This document shows, piece by piece, positions 1-7,300 of a stretch of DNA of 15,606 nucleotides. The first letter of the stretch is position 1, and each line of letters starts with the position of its first letter. This stretch comes from an uncultured Veillonella sp. (lineage in GTDB: Bacteria > Bacillota > Negativicutes > Veillonellales > Veillonellaceae). A model generated the notes under the pieces. That model ran no database searches, had not been told where the DNA came from, and saw nothing but the letters and a program-made list of their open reading frames with translations. A program made the translations under genes and the position numbers. The stretch covers positions 1 to 15,606 of the forward strand of contig CAJZEE010000052.1 of the NCBI GenBank assembly GCA_915066865.1, in the 5' to 3' direction.

Positions 1-40
1 CTATCAAATTCATCATACTATAAATTAATAGCATAATAAC

Positions 41-78
41 AATATAAGGAGATAAGATTTATCTTATCTCCTTATATT
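41..78. terminator. Perfect 18-bp palindrome, probable weak or bidirectional terminator
   Basis: Bases 41-58 and 61-78 are perfectly inverted copies, 18 bp each, separated only by TT (59-60). On either strand the transcript would fold into a tight hairpin. It lies 124 bases downstream of the stop codon of the minus-strand gene ending at 202, so it may end that transcript. The base run after the hairpin on the minus strand (TTGTTATTATG) is T-rich but not a clean T-tract, and the stem is AT-rich, so terminator is a plausible call rather than a firm one. The arms contain AAGGAG-type bases, but no start codon follows at a useful distance. What lies left of it (1-40) is AT-rich with no gene visible. 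Confidence 0.5.
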
Positions 79-86
79 GGCTATAT

Positions 87-201
87 TAACTATATTCATT
101 ATACTAGCTATACTAATTATTCTAGTTATATTATTTGCTTTAGCTATATTACTTAAAATAGCTATATTGGTTATTCTAGCTAATCTTATTATACTAGCCT
201 A
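87..201. repeat. Degenerate 18-bp tandem repeat array
   Basis: Units start at 87, 105, 123, 141, 159 and 177, with a partial unit at 195. Each begins with TA(G/A)(C/T)TATA-like bases; the rough consensus is TAGCTATATTANTTATNC. The rare tetramer CTAG falls at 104, 122, 176 and 194, all spaced by multiples of 18. The last partial unit runs up to the stop codon (202-204) of the neighbouring minus-strand gene. Because 18 is a multiple of three, the frame of that gene stays open for 44 sense codons beyond its TAA-TAG double stop. The repeat is too short and too degenerate, and lacks spacers, to be a CRISPR array. Confidence 0.75.
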
Positions 202-1182
202 TTAGCCCAAGAATCCTCCATGACCCATAGCTATACAATCTTCTTTGGTGATTTCATCATCTGCGATGAGGCGTGGCACAATTTCATCAAAAGCAGTCGG
301 TTTGCTGAACAATACACCACCTGGTACACCAAGAATTGGTGTGCCATCTGCACAGTAAGCAATGCAAACCATGGACCCTGGTAACACAGGTAATCCATAA
401 GTAACTACGCGATCTGCATAGCGTTTAATCGCTCCTGGAGTGAGATCATCTGGGTCAACGCTCATACCGCCAGTGCAGAAAATGATATCTGCGCCTGCTG
501 CTTTCACCTTGTCGATAGCCGCCACGATATCGTCTGTATTATCCGTTACAATTTCGTGAGCTACCTTTGTAACACCAAATTCAGCACAACGTTCTTCAAT
601 GATTGGTGTGAAAGCATCTTTAATACGACCTTCAAATACTTCAGAACCAGTCGTAACAATCCCCATTGTTTTGCGCACGAACGGCTTTACATGTAACAAA
701 GGCTTACCATCAGCAATTTTTTTTGCATCTTCTACTTGTTGTTCTTCTAACAATAATGGAATACAACGCATACCTGCTAGTTTATCACCAGCTTTCACAG
801 GTGTGTTATTAAATCTCGTTACAATAGTCAGTTCGCCAATGCTGTTGATAGCGTGTAAACGTTCCACATCGACCTTGAAAAGACCATCTACATCTGCAAT
901 GGCTTCAATTTTACCTTGCGCCATAGGGCCATCGTGCATGTTTTCGCCGCCTGCCATATGGTACAAAGCACGAGCTACATCCTCTTCGTGCAAGAAACCT
1001 TCATCTTCCGGTTCCATCACAAAGATATGTTCCTTACCAAGGTCTAACAATTTTGGAATATCCTCTTCTGTGATAACATGACCACGGCGGAAGGGCGTGT
1101 CTTTCACCTCACCTATGACGATTCTTACGAGATCGTGTAATAATATTTGCCCTACGGCATCTTGTGTTCTAATAGATTTCAT
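202..1182 (-). CDS. Molybdopterin-binding domain protein (MoeA/MogA-like MoCF domain)
   Basis: A 326-residue cytoplasmic protein. The C-terminal half (about residues 172-316) is a MoCF-type molybdopterin-binding domain: a TTGSE turn near 177-181, a TGGMSVDPDD segment near 237-246, and a conserved LPGS / GVPGG region near 266-289. In this fold these segments bind molybdopterin or its adenylylated form. The N-terminal half (about 1-165) resembles the leader domain of stand-alone molybdopterin-binding proteins of Firmicutes and is not a full MoeA. The partner or substrate cannot be read from the sequence; a role in molybdenum cofactor handling is inferred. The ATG at 1182 is chosen because GGGAG sits five bases upstream; an in-frame TTG at 1194 lies before that site and is unlikely. 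crcB lies 84 bases upstream on the same strand with no obvious terminator between, so cotranscription is possible. The gene ends in TAA directly followed by TAG. Confidence 0.82.
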   Translation of the reverse strand: MKSIRTQDAVGQILLHDLVRIVIGEVKDTPFRRGHVITEEDIPKLLDLGKEHIFVMEPEDEGFLHEEDVARALYHMAGGENMHDGPMAQGKIEAIADVDGLFKVDVERLHAINSIGELTIVTRFNNTPVKAGDKLAGMRCIPLLLEEQQVEDAKKIADGKPLLHVKPFVRKTMGIVTTGSEVFEGRIKDAFTPIIEERCAEFGVTKVAHEIVTDNTDDIVAAIDKVKAAGADIIFCTGGMSVDPDDLTPGAIKRYADRVVTYGLPVLPGSMVCIAYCADGTPILGVPGGVLFSKPTAFDEIVPRLIADDEITKEDCIAMGHGGFLG

Positions 1183-1266
1183 AATATCTCCCAAGTCATT
1201 AATAACAAAATACGTTACTGTATAACATCAAAATGTATTTAATACTATTATTCAATATTAATATAT

Positions 1267-1647
1267 TTACATAGTACAGAGTAGACGCACGACTAGCATG
1301 CCACCCCAACAGAGGATTAAGCCCCCTACGACTTGTACTGCACCGTACCATAATGCTTGTACATAGGATTCAGCCATCATAAGCTGTAGCATTTCAAAGG
1401 CAAAGGTTGAGAAGGTGGTAAATGCACCTAGCCCACCTACAACGAGGAAGAATCTCGCCCATTGAGGTAGATCTGGCTTTTGCATATAAAGGCCTAAGAC
1501 TAGACCGATAATGAGGCAACCAACGAGGTTTACTACTACCGTACCATACGGAAACGAGCTGACCTTTGTCATAACCCATTCACCGAGAGCCATACGGCAT
1601 AAGGCCCCAGTGGCGCCACCGAGGGCAACGGCTATATATTTTTCCAT
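1267..1647 (-). CDS. crcB: Fluoride exporter CrcB/Fluc
   Basis: A 126-residue inner-membrane protein with four hydrophobic segments, the standard length for a Fluc channel. Family signatures are GALCR (residues 14-18), the pore asparagine in YGTVVVNLVG (Asn40), and the GGLGAFTTFSTF block (71-82), which supplies the central sodium site and the phenylalanine box in characterised homologues. Members work as dual-topology homodimers that let cytoplasmic fluoride leak out and so protect enolase and pyrophosphatase. A strong AGAGGAGG site lies four bases before the ATG. The gene is divergent from a small XRE regulator, and the 189-base spacer carries a candidate operator. No fluoride riboswitch is visible upstream. 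It lies just upstream of, and on the same strand as, the molybdopterin-binding gene. Confidence 0.95.
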   Translation of the reverse strand: MEKYIAVALGGATGALCRMALGEWVMTKVSSFPYGTVVVNLVGCLIIGLVLGLYMQKPDLPQWARFFLVVGGLGAFTTFSTFAFEMLQLMMAESYVQALWYGAVQVVGGLILCWGGMLVVRLLCTM

Positions 1648-1681
1648 ATTGCCTCCTCTACTTAAGATAACATACTAGATG

Positions 1682-1706
1682 GTATGCTCACATTACTATA
1701 GCATAC
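1682..1706 (-). promoter_or_regulatory. Candidate crcB promoter (extended -10) overlapped by an inverted repeat
   Basis: On the minus strand TGCTATAGT (bases 1703-1695) fits an extended -10 element, with a weak TTGTGA farther upstream. An inverted repeat with 7-bp arms (GTATGCT 1682-1688 and AGCATAC 1700-1706, 11-base gap) overlaps it. This layout suits a repressor site over the -10 and start region of crcB. The bound protein is unknown; the divergent XRE regulator at 1837 is the nearest candidate. The predicted leader is only about 40 bases. Confidence 0.4.
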
Positions 1707-1836
1707 ATGTAATACTACTTTCACAATTCGTGTAATTATCTGTAATAACCGATAATTATCTAGTTTTCTATATTAGTCAGATGCTAACAATCTCAGTATA
1801 CTATATTTAGAGAGTAGGGAAAAGGAAGGAGTCCCT

Positions 1837-2220
1837 ATGAACCCCTCGTCTACACCACTCACCGAACTGCGGATCAACACGTACGAAGACCCATTTTTAC
1901 AACATCAATATGTGTGTTTAGGTCATAAAATCGCCATTATTCGCGTATCCCTAAATATGTCTCAGCAAGAGTTAGCTCGTCACATTGGTATCAGTCGCAG
2001 TTATTTAAGTAAATTAGAATGTGGTACAGGCATCTCCGGCATGTCTTTGGAAATTCTTTTTAAAATCGCTCAAGCCTTTCAAATCAACGTAGGTCAGCTC
2101 GTAAGACTGCGTGTTGTAGACTATAAAAACTGTAATGCTCACCTAACATCACACTATAAACGACTAGAGTTTCTAAACCACACCAAAAGGACGTCTCAAA
2201 ACAAAACAAGAACAAACTAA
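1837..2220 (+). CDS. Small XRE-family (Cro/CI-type) transcriptional regulator
   Basis: A 127-residue protein with a single helix-turn-helix domain at about residues 30-88. It contains the typical MSQQELARHIGISRSYLSKLE pattern in two parts (MSQQELARHIG at 41-51, then SRSYLSKLE at 53-61). A 29-residue leader precedes it, and a basic tail rich in Lys, Arg, Asn and Thr follows (about 98-127). There is no effector or dimerisation domain beyond the HTH region. AGGAG (1827-1831) lies five bases before the ATG, and a TATACT -10-like hexamer is at 1797-1802 with only a poor -35. It is divergent from crcB, so regulation of crcB and of itself is a reasonable inference but is not shown. A terminator shared with the converging GntR gene lies downstream. 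Confidence 0.85.
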   Translation: MNPSSTPLTELRINTYEDPFLQHQYVCLGHKIAIIRVSLNMSQQELARHIGISRSYLSKLECGTGISGMSLEILFKIAQAFQINVGQLVRLRVVDYKNCNAHLTSHYKRLEFLNHTKRTSQNKTRTN

Positions 2221-2334
2221 TCCGATAGGCTAAAATAGCGGTTAATTAAATACAACAAATGATACCTAATTTATATCAAGATGCTCTAAATACTCTAAAT
2301 GAAAGTTGAATTAACTATTCAAAATAACAATCAA

Positions 2335-2361
2335 AAAAGCTCCGTCAATAGCGGAGCTTTT
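2335..2361. terminator. Bidirectional rho-independent terminator between xre and gntR genes
   Basis: AAAAGCTCCG (2335-2344) and CGGAGCTTTT (2352-2361) pair perfectly over 10 bp with a 7-base loop. On the minus strand the stem is followed by a run of six T (2338-2333), which suits termination of the GntR gene ending at 2398. On the plus strand the T run is shorter (four T), serving the XRE gene less efficiently. The 112 bases between the XRE stop codon and this stem hold no gene; they include a 9-bp tandem duplication at 2284-2301. Confidence 0.88.
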
Positions 2362-2397
2362 CATATGTCATTATGCCTATTACAGCATCAGCAGGCA

Positions 2398-3105
2398 TTA
2401 TACTTCATTAAGTTTTTTATGTTGTACTTCTGCATTTGCTTTTTTGAAGATAAATGCATTGTTAATATGCTGACGCATAGCTGTTTCTGCAGCAACTTCG
2501 TCGTGACGTTCAATAGCGTCTACGATTTGATCATGTTCGTCATCACAGTCATGTGTACGTACAGCATTGAAAGAACTGATGTACATGTCGCGATTAACGC
2601 GTTCACGGAAACCTGCTAGATAATCTACAATGCGTTCATTGCCAGAGTAATGAGCAATCATTGTATGGAATCGGCTATTCACATCAACACGTTCTGTGGC
2701 ATCTTCAATTTCATGCATTTCTTTACAAAGGGTTCTTAGCTCTTGTACTTGCTCAGGTGTAGCATGACGAGCACATAATCTAGCACCAAGTCCTTCCATT
2801 ACTTCACGAACTTGGTAAAGTGCTACGATTTCTTCTGGCGTGTCAGCTTTTACAGTAACGCCTTTCCAAGGAACGATAACTACGAGATTATCTTTAGCCA
2901 ATTTGCGGAATGCCTCACGTACAGGTGTAGCACTCACTTGTAATTGTTCTGCAATCTTTACTTCGTTAAGCTTCTCTTGAGGCATCAATTCGCCTGTTAA
3001 GATAGCTGTTTTTAATGTTAAATATACTTGTTCACTGAGAGGTAATCTTTCGATAGAATCCACTGCGGACAATTTGTATTTATCTTTTGAACTTTGTCTT
3101 CCCAT
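2398..3105 (-). CDS. GntR-family regulator, FadR subfamily with FCD ligand domain
   Basis: A 235-residue cytoplasmic DNA-binding protein. The winged HTH is at about residues 22-88, with the GntR signature around ILTGELMPQEKLNEVKIAEQ and SATPVREAFRKL. The C-terminal FCD domain (about 92-220) shows the usual metal-binding histidines: H147 in SRFHTMIAHYSGN, H191 in EHDQIVDAI and H213 in AMRQHINNA. FCD regulators usually sense small organic acids through a bound metal; the ligand here cannot be predicted. AGGGG lies six bases before the ATG. It is divergent from the lipid kinase gene, and the 208-base spacer contains an inverted repeat that could be its own operator. A strong terminator follows it. 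Confidence 0.9.
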   Translation of the reverse strand: MGRQSSKDKYKLSAVDSIERLPLSEQVYLTLKTAILTGELMPQEKLNEVKIAEQLQVSATPVREAFRKLAKDNLVVIVPWKGVTVKADTPEEIVALYQVREVMEGLGARLCARHATPEQVQELRTLCKEMHEIEDATERVDVNSRFHTMIAHYSGNERIVDYLAGFRERVNRDMYISSFNAVRTHDCDDEHDQIVDAIERHDEVAAETAMRQHINNAFIFKKANAEVQHKKLNEV

Positions 3106-3182
3106 TACTAGCCCCTAAACCTTACTAACCATTCATGCTTTCAGACTTTCAAAGAACGGTTAAAATGAGTATAATATAGTAT

Positions 3183-3208
3183 ACAACATATCTTAGACAG
3201 TATGTTGT
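3183..3208. promoter_or_regulatory. Inverted repeat, candidate GntR operator
   Basis: ACAACATA (3183-3190) and TATGTTGT (3201-3208) are perfect 8-bp inverted arms with a 10-base gap, in the spacer between the divergent GntR and lipid kinase genes. It lies about 75 bases before the GntR start codon, next to TATA-rich bases that could hold that gene's promoter on the minus strand. Autoregulation is common in FCD regulators, so this is a reasonable operator candidate; no binding evidence exists in the sequence itself. Confidence 0.4.
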
Positions 3209-3248
3209 GCGAAATTAAGTGCATACATTACAATTATAGAACTCATCA

Positions 3249-3277
3249 TTAAGACTGTCAATTTAACTATAGATAAT
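3249..3277 (+). promoter_or_regulatory. Candidate promoter of the lipid kinase gene
   Basis: TTAAGA (3249-3254) and GATAAT (3272-3277) are separated by 17 bases and match the sigma-70 consensus at 4/6 and 5/6 positions. They lie 36 bases before the chosen ATG at 3314. The match is moderate and AT-rich DNA gives chance hits. Confidence 0.35.
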
Positions 3278-3313
3278 AGCTATATCTCATTTTTGAAAGT
3301 AAGGAAGTATACT

Positions 3314-4255
3314 ATGAGCCGTTGTTTGATTATCATCAACCCTGTCTCAGGAGGCGGTGCAGCGCGCCGTTACGCCCTCGATTTACAATGGAAATTGAGT
3401 ACCTTGTTCGAAACGATTGAGGTCAAATTCACCAGAGGCGAAGGCGATGCTACACGTTTCGCTAAGAACGCTTGTGAACGTGGGTTTGATGCCGTATTTT
3501 GCATGGGTGGTGACGGCACTGTTAACGAAACCGTTAATGGTATTGCCCAAGGTGGATTCTCCTGTACCTTTGGATTTATCCCCGTTGGTACAGTAAATGA
3601 TATGTCTCGTGCGCTCGGCATTCACCAAAATCCAACACAAGCTATCAGGCGTATCGATATCAATGAAACTCGAACCATTGATATCGGCCGTTGTAATGAT
3701 CGGTATTTCTGCAATAACATTGCAGCTGGTGTTATTCCTAAGGTTGTGGATGAAGTTACACCAAAGGAAAAAAGCATACTCGGCCCTCTTGCGTATTTCT
3801 TGCGAGCAGGCCAAGCGTTGTTCACTACAAAGGACTACACGTACCGCATCAAAACAGAGAACGACGATTTCATCTGCAAATCCCCTCTCGTTTTAGCCCT
3901 ACTTACCAATGTAGTGTCTAGCTTTGAACGTTTTATGCCAGAAGCCTCTGTAGATGATGGTTATATGCGTATTATCATCTTCAAGGAATATTTTATCCTC
4001 GATATTCTCAGCGTATTACCACTCATTATCAGTGGTGCCATTTATAATTCTCGTTATACAACGACATTAACGGTGAAAAAAGCTCATATCGAACTTCTAT
4101 CTGACGTCGATGATTTATCGACTAATATGGATGGTGATGCAGGTCCGGATATGCCTGTGGATATTGAAGTATTGCCACGCGTACTCAAAGTATTTGCACC
4201 TGCAAAGCACAAAAAGAAAAAAGCCTTAAATCTGCCTAAACTACCACATATATAA
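3314..4255 (+). CDS. Diacylglycerol kinase family lipid kinase (YegS/DgkB-like)
   Basis: A 313-residue soluble or membrane-associated kinase of the DAGK catalytic family. The order of motifs is standard: NPVSGGG near residue 9-15, the nucleotide-binding GGDGT at 65-69, and GTVNDMSR at 92-99. A C-terminal beta-rich domain ends in NMDGD (271-275) followed by VLPRVLKVFAP. Family members phosphorylate diacylglycerol or related lipids and recycle them toward phosphatidic acid. The motif usually reading DGE is DGD here, which replaces the residue treated as catalytic glutamate in DgkB. The tail is basic (KHKKKK at about 298-303) and may help membrane contact. The ATG at 3314 is preferred because AAGGAAG lies just upstream; a TTG at 3293 precedes that site. 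A bidirectional terminator follows immediately. Confidence 0.9.
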   Translation: MSRCLIIINPVSGGGAARRYALDLQWKLSTLFETIEVKFTRGEGDATRFAKNACERGFDAVFCMGGDGTVNETVNGIAQGGFSCTFGFIPVGTVNDMSRALGIHQNPTQAIRRIDINETRTIDIGRCNDRYFCNNIAAGVIPKVVDEVTPKEKSILGPLAYFLRAGQALFTTKDYTYRIKTENDDFICKSPLVLALLTNVVSSFERFMPEASVDDGYMRIIIFKEYFILDILSVLPLIISGAIYNSRYTTTLTVKKAHIELLSDVDDLSTNMDGDAGPDMPVDIEVLPRVLKVFAPAKHKKKKALNLPKLPHI

Positions 4256-4267
4256 TAAGTAATTGGT

Positions 4268-4309
4268 AACACAAAAGCTCTCTATCAAAAGATAGAGAGC
4301 TTTTGTGTT
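4268..4309. terminator. Strong bidirectional rho-independent terminator
   Basis: Bases 4268-4286 and 4291-4309 form a perfect 19-bp inverted repeat around an AAAA loop. The central stem is GC-containing (GCTCTCTATC), and flanking A/T runs give U-rich ends on both strands. It sits 12 bases after the lipid kinase stop and 26 bases from the addA stop, so it ends both converging transcripts. Confidence 0.93.
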
Positions 4310-4335
4310 TATTAATTTATAAGAATCTATGCGCA

Positions 4336-7300
4336 TTAGTCCACAATGATTGCATCATGCAAGCGGAAGCTATAAATATAGCATGCTTTCACGGGCATCC
4401 CCGTCAATCGCTGCAAGGCCTCTTTATAGAGGTCCATTTGGATTTTATAGCGCTTAATGAGTTCTTCTCCGGATGTAACGCGATCCGTTTTATAATCTAC
4501 GAGAACCCATTCACCGTCCTCTTCAAAGGCCGTATCAATAATACCTTGAAGGAACAGATTTTCCCCATCCTCCAAGGTGTCATATACGCGTTTTCCTTCA
4601 AAGAGCATGCTAAACGGCAACTCTCGCTCGATACGTTTTGCATTGATAAGGCGCTTACCAAGATCAGAGCTAAAAAATTTATACAAACTCATATCGCTTA
4701 ATAAATTTCGTTCTTCCTCCGTGAAAGTCCCTTTCGCCACCAGTGCATCGAGTTCTTTCGTCAAAGAAGCTTGCGTATACGTCACAAGAGGTAGCCATTG
4801 CATAGCCTCATGCATCAAGGTCCCCCATTGAGCACCGGTTAATACATCATCTTCGGACTGTAATGCTTGTGGCTTTCGACCGAATACGGAGTTTGCTAAT
4901 TCATCCTCCGAAACGATAACAGGCTGAACACTAATATTACTACTGTCATCGGCACTAAGATTCGGGTTCGTTGTATCTAGCTCGATAGCCTGAACCGCAT
5001 CCGACAGGTCTCGTTTAGCACCCAAATCTACCATTGCAACCGATTCATTAAGAGTGTCTATATTTCCTGCCTCTAGTTCTCGCTCTTGGAATCGTCGTTT
5101 CAATTCACTAACGGAGATTTTTGCGGTCCGGCGAGTAGCATCATTGTACGGATAGCTATAGTTGAATCGGTCCACGATTTCCTGCGGTAATTCTACGGAA
5201 TTAACAGCTTGTAACTCCCGTAGCTTGTTAATCGTAGTCTCGTCGATATCCGCTTTATAATCAAGATCACCATAAAGAGAGCCATCATGGATCTCAACCT
5301 TTAAACGACACTGTTTATCCGGTAAATCAAAATAAGTTGGCCCTTCGTACTCGATGGCTACGCGCAACGGATTGCCACCATCTAAGTGACGAGCAAAGCC
5401 CATTATCAGCCAGTCTAGATAACTATTAGCTTGTGTGATAATATCTGTCGGTAACTGTTGAGTTTCTACGGAAGCCGCATTTTTAATGAGCTCACCCATG
5501 GTGCTTAATACACCTTTAGAATTTTTAAAGCCTTTAATAAAGCCTGTCATGAATAGCTTATCTCGTGCCCGTGTCAAGGCAACATAGAGAATGCGCTGCT
5601 CCTCCGCCTTGAGGGCCGCCTCTTTTACGTCTTTAACATAGAACCAAGGCATGGTCGGGAAGGACACTCGAATATCTGGAAAATATCCTTTCAAACCAAG
5701 TCCTGCATTTTTATCGATAAGAAGCTCTGAACGCAAATCCATCATATTGAATCTTTTTTGTACACCAGATAAAAATACTACAGGGAATTCAAGGCCCTTA
5801 CTCTTATGGATGGTCATGAGGCGCACCACATTATCTGCCTCGCTCACCACATTGGCAAGTGGCATATCTTGGTTGCTGTCGCGCAAGCTTTCCACAAAGC
5901 GCAAGAACCTAAAGAGCCCGCGGAAGCCAGAGGCTTCATAGCCCTTAGCTCTATCATATAAGGCAAGCACATTGGCACGACGAACGAGGCCATTCGGCAT
6001 AGCCCCTACATAGTTTACGTAATCTTGAGATTCGTAAATATCCCACAACAAATCGGTCACACCATGGCGACGCGACAAGGTGCGCCACCGCTCCATATGG
6101 CCAATGAAAGCTAATAAGCGCTCATCTTGAGCCTCTTCTGCATAGGTTGGCATGAGCGACCATAGAGACCCCTCACCAGACAGTCGCAATGCACCTAGTT
6201 CGTTGGCATCAAGGCCTACCAGGCCAGAGTGCAATACGGCAGCCATCGGCAAATCTTGTTCCGGATTATCTATGATGGATAACAATGCCAATAATAGCTG
6301 AATCTCTTGTGCTTCAAAGTAGCCGTCACGCTCGTTTACGACTGCAGGAATCCCCGCTTGACGCATGGCTTCTACGGCACGCGACCCCCAGCCCGCCAAG
6401 GATCTACGCAAAATAGCAAAGTCTCGCCACTCGATTTGACGGAATGTGCCATCTGGATTTTGCACCTGTTTCTTAGCAGCATGGATTTTCTTGATTTTTT
6501 GAATGATGAAATCTAGCTCACGCTCGTTGTTTTCAGGGTCATCCCCTTCATCTTCGTCACTTTCACTAGCATCAAGGGTATCCTTACTCACATCTAAGAG
6601 CTGCAATTCCACGTCGCCTCCAACCCAATCCTCTGGTGCATCCTCTACGATGCGGCCAGGAATAAGCGATTCAGCCTCTGTATAATTAAGCTCTGCCGCG
6701 TCTTCCGTCATGATTTGATAGAACAAAAAGTTCGTAGCAGCCAAAATATTTGCATCAGATCGGAAGTTTTTCGCCAAGTCGATACGTCGTTCTACCGCAT
6801 CAGTACCACCGTAAGTATTGTACTTCTCCATAAATAAAGAACTGTCGGCCATACGGAAGCTATAAATAGCCTGCTTCACGTCCCCCACGTAGAACCTATT
6901 ATCGACGCGAGAAATCAAGTTGATAATCGTCTCTTGCACGCCGTTCGTATCTTGGTATTCGTCGACCATGATTTCTTTGAACGTATCTTGCAGTTCCTTT
7001 GCCACTTCAGATGGCTGAGGGTCATCCTCTGTGCCAGGTTCAACGAGAAGAGCCAAGCATAGATGCTCAAGATCGCTGAAATCCATGATACCTTGCTCTT
7101 GCTTCATGTCTCTATAAGCTTTATGAAAAGCAATCGTCAGCTCTACAAGGCCTTCTATGATTGGATATTGAGCCTTAAACTGCTCTTGCAAGGTAGCTTC
7201 CGGAACGGTGAATATAGCGGTTTGCATGGCTTTGAGGTCATCTTTATTTTGACCTCCTAAAGATTTAAACTCTGCTACCAACATAGGGTCATAAGCTTGT

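Noticed and set aside
87..201. CRISPR array
   Set aside because: Units are 18 bp, contiguous without spacers, and degenerate; no cas genes are present.
599..1081. 160-codon open frame on the plus strand
   Set aside because: It lies opposite the well-supported molybdopterin-binding gene and its peptide has no family features; it is a shadow frame.
1648..1836. Fluoride riboswitch upstream of crcB
   Set aside because: The probable leader is only about 40 bases and I see no conserved crcB-motif core or pseudoknot partners on the minus strand.
2299..2619. 106-codon open frame on the plus strand
   Set aside because: It starts before a terminator stem, runs through it and then lies antisense to the GntR FCD domain.
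3383..3814. 143-codon open frame antisense to the lipid kinase gene
   Set aside because: The plus-strand kinase motifs are intact and explain the region; the antisense frame has no recognisable domain.
4303..4701. 132-codon open frame on the plus strand after the lipid kinase
   Set aside because: It begins inside the terminator stem and is antisense to the addA nuclease domain; it has no plausible ribosome site.
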